A stretch of DNA of 35,401 bases from Candidatus Thalassarchaeaceae archaeon (lineage in GTDB: Archaea > Thermoplasmatota > Poseidoniia > Poseidoniales > Thalassarchaeaceae). Each line of letters opens with the position of its first letter. The stretch's first letter is position 1. Location of the stretch: assembly GCA_023700245.1 (NCBI GenBank), contig JAJPRE010000016.1, forward strand, positions 1-35,401, written 5' to 3'. The translations under genes and the position numbers were made by a program. Shown here piece after piece: positions 1-8,060 of this stretch. The notes under the pieces are model-generated. The model saw only the letters and a program-made list of their open reading frames with translations, had not been told where the DNA came from and ran no database searches.

Positions 1-300
1 ATCTTATTCATTATACACTTGATTTTCTCATATCATCCTCATCACAGGCTAATTCCACTTTTTTTCTCTACTATATTATTTCTTTTATTGATAATTACAC
101 TGAATTATCAATTCATTAACTCTGATGTCAAAATCTTGGATATAATTTTAGATTCTTTGGCAAATTCCTTATTATCTATATTGCATCTTCTTCCCATAAT
201 ATTTCTAATGTCGACATTTATGATATTGAAGTTAACTTTCCGCTCTAGGCCAAAAGATCCGTTACTAGATCTTCTTGAATCCAATTTGAACTTTGATTAA
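1..300 (+). CDS. Small hypothetical membrane protein, probably 5'-partial
   Basis: I do not recognise a family. The reading frame is open to the left edge of the window; the only start-like codon is a TTG at 19, so the true start may lie upstream. From that TTG there are 93 residues with two hydrophobic segments (about residues 12-33 and 46-70), joined by a short segment containing an NSDVKILD stretch, and a charged tail ending NLNFD. This suggests a small two-span membrane protein. It lies 68 bases upstream of the L37e gene on the same strand, in the place where many euryarchaea have an Lsm gene, but the sequence is not Lsm-like. Confidence 0.45.
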   Translation: MLFIIHLIFSYHPHHRLIPLFFSTILFLLLIITLNYQFINSDVKILDIILDSLANSLLSILHLLPIIFLMSTFMILKLTFRSRPKDPLLDLLESNLNFD

Positions 301-353
301 GAAATATTTCAGGGCAACTCTCATAACAAGCCGGTCGGTGGCCGCGTTGTCTT

Positions 354-360
354 AAAGGAG
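354..360 (+). promoter_or_regulatory. Shine-Dalgarno site of the L37e gene
   Basis: AAAGGAG ends 8 bases before the ATG at 369. It favours that ATG over the out-of-frame ATG at 365. Confidence 0.7.
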
Positions 361-368
361 TAATATGT

Positions 369-551
369 ATGTCCAAGGGTACACCAAGTATGGGAAAAAG
401 GCAAAAATCAACTCATATTAGGTGCCGTAGATGCGGAAGACATTCGTATCATAAACAAAAATCAGTTTGTGCTTCATGCGGTTACGGTGCTACTGCTAAA
501 ATTCGAAAATATAGATGGAACAAGCGTAACAGAGTTATGTCCGAACGTTGA
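369..551 (+). CDS. rpl37e: Large ribosomal subunit protein eL37 (L37e)
   Basis: This is the zinc-binding protein eL37 of the archaeal/eukaryotic large ribosomal subunit. The 60-residue length is normal for the family. Two CxxC pairs (CRRC at about 19-22 and CASC at about 34-37) form the expected zinc finger, followed by the basic tail ([12 protein letters not shown]) that contacts rRNA. The start at 369 is fixed by an AAAGGAG ribosome-binding site 8 bases upstream. The next gene is purF, 61 bases downstream on the same strand; the L37e-purF pair is, from memory, a conserved gene order in euryarchaea. Confidence 0.95.
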   Translation: MSKGTPSMGKRQKSTHIRCRRCGRHSYHKQKSVCASCGYGATAKIRKYRWNKRNRVMSER

Positions 552-612
552 TAATTATTGTTTTCTCTAGAAATGGCTAAGTTCTTAGAGTTAGAGGAAG
601 GCTTGAAATTCG

Positions 613-2109
613 ATGTGCGGTATCATCGGAATTGTTGGTAATCCGAAATCAAACGTTGCTCCATTAATTTATGATGGTATGTTAGTATTACAACATAGAG
701 GTCAAGATGCAGCTGGAATAGTAACTAGCGATTCAAATAATATATCTCATAGAAGGGCAAATGGTTTAGTTAGGGATGTATTTTCAGAAAAGCATATGCA
801 AAAATTGACAGGATCGATGGGAATCGGCCATGTCAGATATCCTACTGCTGGTTCAAACTCAGCAGATGAGGCTCAGCCATTTTATACAAATACTCCATTT
901 GGTGTGAGCATTGCACATAATGGTAATTTAAATAATAATGATGATATAATAAATGGTTTATTGGAATATGATCATAGGAGAATTAATACTAGTTCAGATT
1001 CCGAAGCATTGTTGAATTTATTTGCTGCAGAAATTCAAAGATCTCTGAATGGTAGGCCAGGAGGTATGGATTCTTTATTAGAAAATGATATATTTAGGGC
1101 AATCGAACGCCTTCATCAGAGGGCCGAAGGTAGTTATAGTGTCACGGCATTAATTACTGGATGGGGTCTTATTGCTTTTCGCGATCCTCATGGAATTAGG
1201 CCTTTATTTATGGGTAAGAATGAAATCGATGGTTTTACAGAAGTACTAATTGCGTCTGAAAGCGTAGCGTGCCAAGCACTTGGATTTACTCCCGATAGGG
1301 ATATATCTCCCGGAGAAGCAATTATTGTACGCTTAAATGGCACTATATCTACAAAAATTTGCCACCCCGAACCTAATCTAACTCCTTGTATTTTTGAGCA
1401 CGTTTATTTCGCAAGACCCGATTCCGTAATAGATGGAATTTCAGTCCATGAGGCAAGGTTACGTATGGGAAGGACTCTTGCACGTAGAATATTGGATAGT
1501 CATATCAAAGATCCAATAGATGTGGTTATTCCAGTTCCCGATAGTGGAAGAGTCGCCGCTCTAGATATGGCAAAATATCTCGAAGTACCGTATAGAGAGG
1601 GGTTTGTAAAAAATAGGTATATAGGGCGAACTTTCTTAATGCCCGGTCAGTCAATCAGACAAGATTCAGTAAGAAAGAAATTAAATACAATAGTAGGAGA
1701 ATTCAAAGGTAAAGTTGTATTAATTGTCGATGATAGTATCGTTAGGGGAAATACATCTAAGAGAATTGTGCAAATGGCACGCGATTCTGGCGCTAAGAAG
1801 GTATATTTTGCATCATGTTCTCCTCCCATAATTCATCCTAATGTATACGGAATAGATATGCCTGCAAAAAAAGAATATGTTGCGTATGGTAGAAATAATG
1901 ATGAAATATGTAGAGCAATAGGTGCAGATTTATTATTTTATCAAAAACTTGAGGACTTAGTAGGTGCATGTATATCGTCCGGAGATGGGATGATTGCTAA
2001 TTTTGATTGTTCATGTTTTGATGGCATTTATGTTACAGGCGGAGTAACTGAATCATATCTAAGTAAGATAGAAGATATGCGAAATGATGATGCAAAGAAT
2101 ATTATCTAA
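613..2109 (+). CDS. purF: Amidophosphoribosyltransferase (purine biosynthesis)
   Basis: It catalyses the first committed step of de novo purine synthesis: PRPP + glutamine to 5-phosphoribosylamine. The N-terminal MCGIIGIVGN puts the catalytic Cys at position 2, so an N-terminal Ntn glutaminase domain is exposed after Met removal. HVRYPTAG and AHNGNLNN are typical glutaminase motifs. The C-terminal half holds the phosphoribosyltransferase PRPP loop (VLIVDDSIVRGNTSK, about residues 370-384). The 498-residue length fits the family. Several cysteines near the C-terminus, including CSC, could relate to the Fe-S cluster of some PurF proteins, but I cannot assign them. A GAGGA sequence lies about 13 bases before the ATG. 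The gene ends 7 bases from the convergent etfA stop. Confidence 0.97.
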   Translation: MCGIIGIVGNPKSNVAPLIYDGMLVLQHRGQDAAGIVTSDSNNISHRRANGLVRDVFSEKHMQKLTGSMGIGHVRYPTAGSNSADEAQPFYTNTPFGVSIAHNGNLNNNDDIINGLLEYDHRRINTSSDSEALLNLFAAEIQRSLNGRPGGMDSLLENDIFRAIERLHQRAEGSYSVTALITGWGLIAFRDPHGIRPLFMGKNEIDGFTEVLIASESVACQALGFTPDRDISPGEAIIVRLNGTISTKICHPEPNLTPCIFEHVYFARPDSVIDGISVHEARLRMGRTLARRILDSHIKDPIDVVIPVPDSGRVAALDMAKYLEVPYREGFVKNRYIGRTFLMPGQSIRQDSVRKKLNTIVGEFKGKVVLIVDDSIVRGNTSKRIVQMARDSGAKKVYFASCSPPIIHPNVYGIDMPAKKEYVAYGRNNDEICRAIGADLLFYQKLEDLVGACISSGDGMIANFDCSCFDGIYVTGGVTESYLSKIEDMRNDDAKNII

Positions 2110-2116
2110 ATATTTC

Positions 2117-3037
2117 TTAAAGTTTAGATAATTCTTCCTTAAGGACAGGCAGTGCATCTTCCCAGGATGCAACTATTCCGTAATCAGCAACGTTGAATAT
2201 TGGTGCATCCTGATCTTTATTAATTGCAACTATATAATTGCTAGATCGCATTCCTGCTAGATGTTGAATGGCTCCTGATATTCCTACTGCAATATATAGT
2301 GAAGGAGTAACGGTTTTGCCCGTTTGCCCAACTTGCATTGTATGTGACATGCCCCATTCATCCACGACTGCTCTACTAGCTCCTACTGCAGCACCTAACA
2401 TATCTGCAAGACTTTCTAGTTCAGCGAAATTGTCAATTGACCCCATTCCTCTTCCGCCAGAAATTATTATGTCTGCTTCTGATACATCTAATCTTTCACT
2501 TGCTTTAACAATAGCTTCTTTTACGGCTATTCTTAAATTTGCTGATTTATCTACCGTATTTAGTGGAGCATTATTACCCTGAGGTGCTGAATCAAAAGAG
2601 TTCGGCCTAATTGTGATGACACATTTACTGGATGATTGAATTTTTTCTACTGCCTTACCTGAGTATATTGTTCGAGTCACTTGAATTGCCGAATCCAATG
2701 ATATGGCATCCTGGATAATTGGAATTTTTCTTTTGGCAGCTATAATTGCACCTATCTCTCTACCCTGTGAGGTGGCAGGAGTGAATATTATATCGGAATC
2801 ATCACCAATTGAGGAATTAATTGCTTCAGCCCAAGCGCTACCATCAAATATTTTGAAACAATCTCCTAACACTGAAGTTACTTTGTGTACGCCTGTTATT
2901 TTCGTCGCTTCATCTGCACCAATTCCTCCAGGGCAGATTACATGAGCATTACTTCCTATCGATATTGCCGCATTTACTAATTGTGATGTAACTGGATGTA
3001 GTGTATTTCCTGAATTTTCTGCTATTATTGTTATCAT
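2117..3037 (-). CDS. etfA: Electron transfer flavoprotein alpha subunit
   Basis: EtfA carries the FAD of the EtfAB heterodimer, which takes electrons from acyl-CoA dehydrogenases and passes them to the respiratory chain. The C-terminal FAD domain is clear: ISGGRGMG at about 192-199, VGQTGKTV and SLYIAVGISGAIQHLAGM at about 245-263, and the closing NKDQDAPIFNVADYGIV. The 306-residue length is typical. It follows etfB by 12 bases, and a strong GGAGG site 7 bases upstream of the ATG overlaps the etfB end, so the two subunits are co-translated from one message. Partners are probably the two acyl-CoA dehydrogenases encoded nearby; ETF-quinone oxidoreductase is not in the window. Confidence 0.96.
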   Translation of the reverse strand: MITIIAENSGNTLHPVTSQLVNAAISIGSNAHVICPGGIGADEATKITGVHKVTSVLGDCFKIFDGSAWAEAINSSIGDDSDIIFTPATSQGREIGAIIAAKRKIPIIQDAISLDSAIQVTRTIYSGKAVEKIQSSSKCVITIRPNSFDSAPQGNNAPLNTVDKSANLRIAVKEAIVKASERLDVSEADIIISGGRGMGSIDNFAELESLADMLGAAVGASRAVVDEWGMSHTMQVGQTGKTVTPSLYIAVGISGAIQHLAGMRSSNYIVAINKDQDAPIFNVADYGIVASWEDALPVLKEELSKL

Positions 3038-3044
3038 ATTTCTT

Positions 3045-3051
3045 CCTCCTT
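3045..3051 (-). promoter_or_regulatory. Strong Shine-Dalgarno site of etfA
   Basis: Read on the minus strand this is AAGGAGG, ending 7 bases before the etfA ATG and overlapping the etfB stop codon. It fixes the start and points to translational coupling of the subunits. Confidence 0.75.
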
Positions 3052-3805
3052 ATATTACATTTGCCTCATCACGTAATTTACTGACTATTTCATGAATTGA
3101 GTCTGTACCTTCATATTTTTGCCCCGGTGCCTTTTCAGAAGGGGGCATTTGCGAAATTAAATTTATATCCGAGTTAGTTAATGATACTCCTAAATCATCA
3201 GGAGTCAATCGAGTAATTTCCTTTTTCTTTGCCATCATTATTCCTCTGACATTAGGTCGTCTAAGCTCCTTTACTCCTTTGTCAAAAGCAAAAATACTGG
3301 GAGGCGTCGTTGATATTATTTCAAATCCTAATGAATTTAATCTAGTTGCAATCAACTCTTCATTTTCATACTTAACTTCAGATACGTGAGTAATGCAACT
3401 AGCGCCTATTAATTCAGCCACGCCCGGACCTGTAGATCCCGAGTTTGTATCGGCTGCCTGTTTACCGCACATTATTACTTCACCTTCAAATTTCTTTATT
3501 GCGGCTACTAAGAGTGTCTGAGTTTGAATACTATCCAAATAACCTTCATGATAAATGTGAACTAATCTGTCTGTTCCAACTGCAGCAGCGTCTGTTAACA
3601 TTTTAGAGCATCTATCTGGTCCACATGTTATTGCTATTAAATTCCCATTACAATTTTGCTTTAGTTGCAATGCTGATTCTAATGCAAATTCATCATATGG
3701 ACTCATAGACCATTTTGCAATTGTACTTTCGTCCATAAATCCTGAGGATATTGATATTTTTGCAGTTGTATCCGGAACCTGTTTTAAAAGCACTATTATA
3801 TTCAT
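3050..3805 (-). CDS. etfB: Electron transfer flavoprotein beta subunit
   Basis: This is the AMP-binding beta subunit of the EtfAB electron carrier. It opens with the family hallmark MNIIVLLKQVPDT, has SMSPYDEFALESALQLK (about 33-49), ITCGP (about 59-63) and the GKQAADTNSGSTGPGVAELIG segment (about 113-133). The 251-residue length is normal. It is the first gene of the etfB-etfA pair. A glutaryl-CoA dehydrogenase gene lies 49 bases upstream in the same direction, so dehydrogenase and acceptor are probably co-expressed. The start ATG at 3805 has only a weak purine-rich upstream site. Confidence 0.96.
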   Translation of the reverse strand: MNIIVLLKQVPDTTAKISISSGFMDESTIAKWSMSPYDEFALESALQLKQNCNGNLIAITCGPDRCSKMLTDAAAVGTDRLVHIYHEGYLDSIQTQTLLVAAIKKFEGEVIMCGKQAADTNSGSTGPGVAELIGASCITHVSEVKYENEELIATRLNSLGFEIISTTPPSIFAFDKGVKELRRPNVRGIMMAKKKEITRLTPDDLGVSLTNSDINLISQMPPSEKAPGQKYEGTDSIHEIVSKLRDEANVI

Positions 3806-3854
3806 ACTAATCTCTAAACTGGCCGAGTGTCAACACATCTTTCAATATTCGCAT

Positions 3855-5027
3855 TTATGCTTCTCGAGTAAATGCTTGTATTCCAGTTATGTGTCTGCCA
3901 ATTATTAAATTATGTATGTCATGAGTCCCCTCATAAGTTTTTACAGATTCTAAATTAGCCATATGCCTCATTACTGGATATTCATCTAGAATACCATTTG
4001 CCCCATGGATATCTCTAGCAACTCTCGCTATCTCTAATGCTATGTCGACATTATTCATTTTAGCCAGTGAAATATGTTCAGGTATCCATTTTCCAGCATC
4101 CTTCTTTTGCCCTAAATGATATGCCAATAATTGGGCCTTGGTAATCTCTCTAAGCATCCATGCTAGTTTATTTTGGACTAATTGATATGATGCTATTGGA
4201 TGATCGAATTGAATCCTACTCATTGAATAATCTTTAGCAGAATGGAAACAAGCCTGAGCGGCCCCTATTGCGCCCCATGATATTCCAAATCTGGCATTAT
4301 TCAGGCATGAAAATGGCCCTCTTAATCCCTTAACTCCTGGAAGTATACGATCTTTAGGTATTTTACAATCTTGAAATACTAACTCGCTGGTAACGCTCGC
4401 TTTAAGTGAGTGTTTTCCTTTCATTTCAGGTGCTGTAAAGCCCGGGTCATTCTTCTCGACTATAAATCCTCTAATTTTTCCATCTAATTTAGCCCATACA
4501 ATCGCAACTTCAGCTATAGTTCCATTTGTTATCCACATTTTAGCACCATTAAGGAGATAATGGTCTCCAATGTCCTCGGCCTTGGTGATCATATCGCCGG
4601 GATTAGATCCATAGTCAGGCTCGGTTAGACCAAAACATCCAATCCATTCCCCACTAGCCATTTTAGGTAAGTAGTAATTTTTTTGCTCCTCGCTACCAAA
4701 GTCCCATATTGGATACATTGCTAATGATCCTTGTACGCTAGCAAAGGATCGGAGTCCGCTATCGCCCCTTTCTAATTCTCTACATATGACTCCATAGGCG
4801 GTGTATGATAATCCTGGACATCCATATCCTTGTAAGGGCGCTCCAAGAACGCCCATTTCTCCAAGTGCAACTCTCCATTCGTCCGGAAAAACTCCTTCAC
4901 GGCAAGCATTTTCAATATTTGGAATAACTTCTTCGTCAACCCAATCTCGAACCATGTCTCGTACCATGCGCTCTTCATCTGTTAACAGCGAATCTATTTC
5001 ATAGAAATCTAGGGCCTCGTAATCCAT
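3855..5027 (-). CDS. Glutaryl-CoA dehydrogenase-like acyl-CoA dehydrogenase
   Basis: This FAD enzyme probably oxidises and decarboxylates glutaryl-CoA to crotonyl-CoA (lysine/tryptophan or glutarate breakdown), passing electrons to EtfAB. It resembles glutaryl-CoA dehydrogenase more than general acyl-CoA dehydrogenases: SGLRSFASVQGSLAMYPI (substrate Arg and Ser), CFGLTEPDYGSNPG, KMWITNG, GPFSCLNNARFGISWG and the C-terminal TYEGTHDIHNLIIGRHITG, whose Glu is the catalytic base. I chose the internal ATG at 5027 (390 residues, MDYEALDFYE); an extension to 5099 adds 24 hydrophobic residues not expected in the family. It lies upstream of etfB-etfA on the same strand. Substrate is inferred by resemblance; another dicarboxylic acyl-CoA is possible. 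Confidence 0.9.
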   Translation of the reverse strand: MDYEALDFYEIDSLLTDEERMVRDMVRDWVDEEVIPNIENACREGVFPDEWRVALGEMGVLGAPLQGYGCPGLSYTAYGVICRELERGDSGLRSFASVQGSLAMYPIWDFGSEEQKNYYLPKMASGEWIGCFGLTEPDYGSNPGDMITKAEDIGDHYLLNGAKMWITNGTIAEVAIVWAKLDGKIRGFIVEKNDPGFTAPEMKGKHSLKASVTSELVFQDCKIPKDRILPGVKGLRGPFSCLNNARFGISWGAIGAAQACFHSAKDYSMSRIQFDHPIASYQLVQNKLAWMLREITKAQLLAYHLGQKKDAGKWIPEHISLAKMNNVDIALEIARVARDIHGANGILDEYPVMRHMANLESVKTYEGTHDIHNLIIGRHITGIQAFTREA

Positions 5028-5114
5028 AACTTTCAAAACGTCCTGAAAGCATATTACAAATGAAAGTATGTATATGTCATTTACTATTATTTCGATCAAT
5101 TAGCATTCATGATA

Positions 5115-6230
5115 TTATTTTTTTATTTGTCTTGAGTAGATTATTCCAAGGATAATTACTAGGAATGAAAGTATTACTAAAAAATCTAGTAATGAACTAT
5201 TTGAGTTGAGAATAATTTGATTATATTTTACCGCAGTACCCTGACTTGTTAATATCCAACCTCCATCTTTATCAATTCCCCATGTTGATATTATTATTTC
5301 ATCCGATATGGAAGCACTAAATTCTTTAACATCATTGTATTCTATTCCTGTAAATGCATCTCCTGAAGTTGAGTTAAATTCTATCAATGAAAATGGTACT
5401 AATGATATTAAATTGACTTCTTTATTTTGATGTTCGACCCGAATCAATTTTCCAAAAATACTGTCTAAATATGTTACCTTAAGTGATGAGTCAAATGGTT
5501 TATCTAAATTTAATTCTATTGCTCCAAGATTATTTTCGCTAGATATGGCAATGCAAGAATTCCCTTCTGGACAATTAATGTCCACCCATGGATAATTTGT
5601 ACCACCTATCCAATTTATTCGATGTGAATCATCGATTATACCAATTCCATCGGATATGGTACTGACTATGCAAATATTCACATCCTCATGGCAATCTATA
5701 CTAGTAACTTTACTTAGTATTCTGTCAGATATCAATTGGACCTCTGATGAATTCCCAATTCCTCCCCTAAATTTCCAAATATTTCCCTCTTCAGAACCTA
5801 TATATGCCCACGATCCGTCTGCATTCCAACTTATTGATTCTAAATTATCATTATTAAATTGAACGAAGTTTCCTACTCTCTGAACATTTCCCGTTTCCTT
5901 AGAATATCTCAATACTAAACCATTCTCTCCTACTATTATGGCAGTATTTCCACTAGGGTGGTAATCAGCGCCGGTTAAATTAAATCCACTATTCCAAGAA
6001 ATGTCAAATTTATCTCTAGGATTTACTGGATTTATAATAATTATTTTTGAATTTTTACCATATGCTAAAACTTCTTCATTTTGTGAATCTATGGTCGCCC
6101 CTAAAAGTCCAATATCTGAATCTTCCAAATAGACTATTTCTCCTAACTCTAATGCTGAGTCAGCACCGATTATTGGAATTAATATTGTAACAATAATTAG
6201 AAAACTTACTCTTCCCGAATGTACCGCCAC
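5115..6230 (-). CDS. Exported, membrane-anchored beta-propeller-like protein
   Basis: No firm family. The GTG start at 6230 gives a signal peptide (about residues 8-25, cleavage near GADSA), then about 310 residues of short beta-strand-like repeats with WD40/propeller flavour (IGLLGATIDSQNEEVLAYG, ADYHPSGNTAIIVGENGLVLRYS, ISWNADGSWAYIGSEEGNIWKF), and a C-terminal transmembrane helix (about 346-366) followed by RQIKK. It is therefore an outward-facing propeller anchored at its C-terminus. A cysteine-containing stretch (CHEDVNICIV, CPEGNSCIAI) may form disulfides. Its start is 98 bases from the divergent gene at 6329. The role is unknown, possibly ligand binding or cell-surface interaction. Confidence 0.65.
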   Translation of the reverse strand: MAVHSGRVSFLIIVTILIPIIGADSALELGEIVYLEDSDIGLLGATIDSQNEEVLAYGKNSKIIIINPVNPRDKFDISWNSGFNLTGADYHPSGNTAIIVGENGLVLRYSKETGNVQRVGNFVQFNNDNLESISWNADGSWAYIGSEEGNIWKFRGGIGNSSEVQLISDRILSKVTSIDCHEDVNICIVSTISDGIGIIDDSHRINWIGGTNYPWVDINCPEGNSCIAISSENNLGAIELNLDKPFDSSLKVTYLDSIFGKLIRVEHQNKEVNLISLVPFSLIEFNSTSGDAFTGIEYNDVKEFSASISDEIIISTWGIDKDGGWILTSQGTAVKYNQIILNSNSSLLDFLVILSFLVIILGIIYSRQIKK

Positions 6231-6328
6231 GCCTTTCCGATATGGAAGATATGTTTATGTCGTTCGATGCCCGTTGTTTACTCTCATTATCCGGCAGTAT
6301 TGAATAGGAAATTACTAGTCGCCGTGTT

Positions 6329-6844
6329 ATGGAGAGATTCGACGTTAAGCGAGGAATGGTAAAGCAGATTACAGCAGATGGTGGATTAGCAGTTTTAGCA
6401 AAGAAATATTTTGAAGTTGTTAATGATAATGGCAACAACTCTTTTTCCGGTTCACATGACATAATGACTTCAATTGAGTCGTTTATCGAAGAGTCTGGTG
6501 CGTTAGTCGTAAATGTGACAAATGTGCCACCTAACTTCGAAGATCCGGAGGCTATGAAAATTGCACAAGATAGCCGTCGCAGGTGGACTCAATTTTTGGA
6601 TGATGTTACGGGATATAATTCCAAACAGAGAGGGGACAAAGCCAAAGAATGGGCTAAGAAGGCTAGCAAGGCTAAATCTGCAGTTTCACAAGCAAAACAC
6701 TTTATGAAAATATCGACAAATGTTTCTGAAGAAACAAGATTGAAAGCTGAATCATTCATTGAAGAAATTGAGAATGCTTTAGCCAATAATGAAAATACTA
6801 AAGCCGCAGGACGCGGCGAAAAACTTGGTAAACTATTCCAGTAA
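6329..6844 (+). CDS. Conserved archaeal protein resembling DUF5611
   Basis: A 171-residue soluble protein. The N-terminal MERFDVKRGM and the central stretch with DSRRRWTQFLDDVTGYNSKQR (residues about 80-100) resemble, from memory, DUF5611 proteins of methanogens and other euryarchaea; I could not run a search. After residue 100 it is Lys/Ala/Glu-rich and probably helical (KAKEWAKKASKAKSAVSQAKHF). The family has no known function to my knowledge. It lies 12 bases upstream of tyrS on the same strand, so the two are likely co-transcribed. The ATG at 6329 is preceded by a GTCGCCGTGTT leader with no clear Shine-Dalgarno site. Confidence 0.6.
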   Translation: MERFDVKRGMVKQITADGGLAVLAKKYFEVVNDNGNNSFSGSHDIMTSIESFIEESGALVVNVTNVPPNFEDPEAMKIAQDSRRRWTQFLDDVTGYNSKQRGDKAKEWAKKASKAKSAVSQAKHFMKISTNVSEETRLKAESFIEEIENALANNENTKAAGRGEKLGKLFQ

Positions 6845-6856
6845 TGGGGCCATTGA

Positions 6857-7969
6857 ATGTTTAATACTAGTTATATTGATTCACTCGAGGGAGAATTCAG
6901 AGAAAAAATAATCAGTATGTTTAGAGGTTGCGAAGAAGTAATCGGTGTTGAACATGTCAATAATGTACTTTCAGGTAAGCCTAGCCATTCAGGAAATGGC
7001 CAATTAAATGCTTACATAGGCCTGGAACCAAGTGGAAAAGCACATTTGGGCTGGGTAATATTAGCAGATACCATGAAAAATATGCTAAATGAAGGAGTAA
7101 ATATAACAATTCTACTCGCAGATTGGCACGCATGGGTAAATGATAAATTTGGTAGAGATATGGAAAAAATTTCTATAGCAGCAGATTATATGTCAGAGGT
7201 ATTTCGTGTATTGTTAAATCATCCTAAAGAAGGTTCGGGGCCCGGTCAAATAAAATTTATTAGGGCATCAGAAGTCATGGATAGCGGAAAATATTGGGAA
7301 AGGGTACTCAGATGTTCAAAAAATATGAGTCTTTCAAGAGTAAGGAGGACATTTACTATTATGGGGAGGGATGAAGAATCTTCAGACCACGATCTCTCTG
7401 CATTTTATTATCCAGCATTACAAGCTGCAGATGTTTTCGAACTACAAATTGATATTGCTCTAGGCGGAATGGATCAGCGAAAAGCCCACATGTACATGAG
7501 AGAAGTCGCTGATAGAAATAAATGGATAAAAGCAACTTGTATTCATACTCCAATGCTTTCGGGCTTAAAGGGGTCTAGTGGGCGTATGGATTCATTTGAT
7601 CATAAAATGTCTAAATCTGATCCCAATAATGCAATTTTAATTCATGATACTCCATCTAAATTGAAAAAGAAAATGAGAAAAGCATTCTTGGAAGTTGGAA
7701 ATACTTCTTCAGCAATATTTGAAATTGCGAAGTATATTGTATTACCTATGTTGGGAGAAATTGTAGTTACTCCAAAGCCTGAATATGGCGAACCATCCTC
7801 TTATGATGATATTAATTTATTCATTGATGCTGTTTCCAAAGAAAAAATTCACCCATTCGATGCAAAGATGGCAATCGCCGAGGGCCTATCAGAAATCTTA
7901 TCACCAATTAATGAATACTTCAATGAAGAATCTGAAATTTTGTCTGCAATGAATGCCATAACTGGTTAA
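6857..7969 (+). CDS. tyrS: Tyrosyl-tRNA synthetase (archaeal type)
   Basis: It charges tRNA-Tyr with tyrosine. It is a class I synthetase: the HIGH-like motif is HLGW (63-66) within YIGLEPSGKAHLGW, and the KMSKS motif is intact at about 250-254 (KMSKSDPNN). The YYPALQAADVFELQIDIALGGMDQRKAHM region (about 184-212) is typical of the archaeal/eukaryotic TyrRS, not the bacterial one, and the 370-residue length fits. The likely partner in the operon is the DUF5611-like gene just upstream (12-base gap). The start ATG at 6857 follows a GGGGCC sequence. Confidence 0.96.
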   Translation: MFNTSYIDSLEGEFREKIISMFRGCEEVIGVEHVNNVLSGKPSHSGNGQLNAYIGLEPSGKAHLGWVILADTMKNMLNEGVNITILLADWHAWVNDKFGRDMEKISIAADYMSEVFRVLLNHPKEGSGPGQIKFIRASEVMDSGKYWERVLRCSKNMSLSRVRRTFTIMGRDEESSDHDLSAFYYPALQAADVFELQIDIALGGMDQRKAHMYMREVADRNKWIKATCIHTPMLSGLKGSSGRMDSFDHKMSKSDPNNAILIHDTPSKLKKKMRKAFLEVGNTSSAIFEIAKYIVLPMLGEIVVTPKPEYGEPSSYDDINLFIDAVSKEKIHPFDAKMAIAEGLSEILSPINEYFNEESEILSAMNAITG

Positions 7970-8047
7970 TCTTGATGAATAACAAAGTGCCCATTTGCAC
8001 ATTGAAATTGACAGAGAGATGATAACCCTCCATTCATGGGAATAACT

Positions 8048-8052
8048 AGGAG
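8048..8052 (+). promoter_or_regulatory. Shine-Dalgarno site deciding the HMG-CoA synthase start
   Basis: AGGAG ends 8 bases before the ATG at 8061. It overlaps the alternative GTG at 8052, which makes that GTG an unlikely start. Confidence 0.65.
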
Positions 8053-8060
8053 TGAGTAAT

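Noticed and set aside
1647-1829. 60-codon minus-strand frame inside purF
   Set aside because: Antisense to the conserved PRPP-binding region of PurF; no family features.
6160-6462. 100-codon minus-strand frame across the start of the propeller-like gene and the DUF5611-like gene
   Set aside because: It overlaps two better genes and has no coherent protein features.
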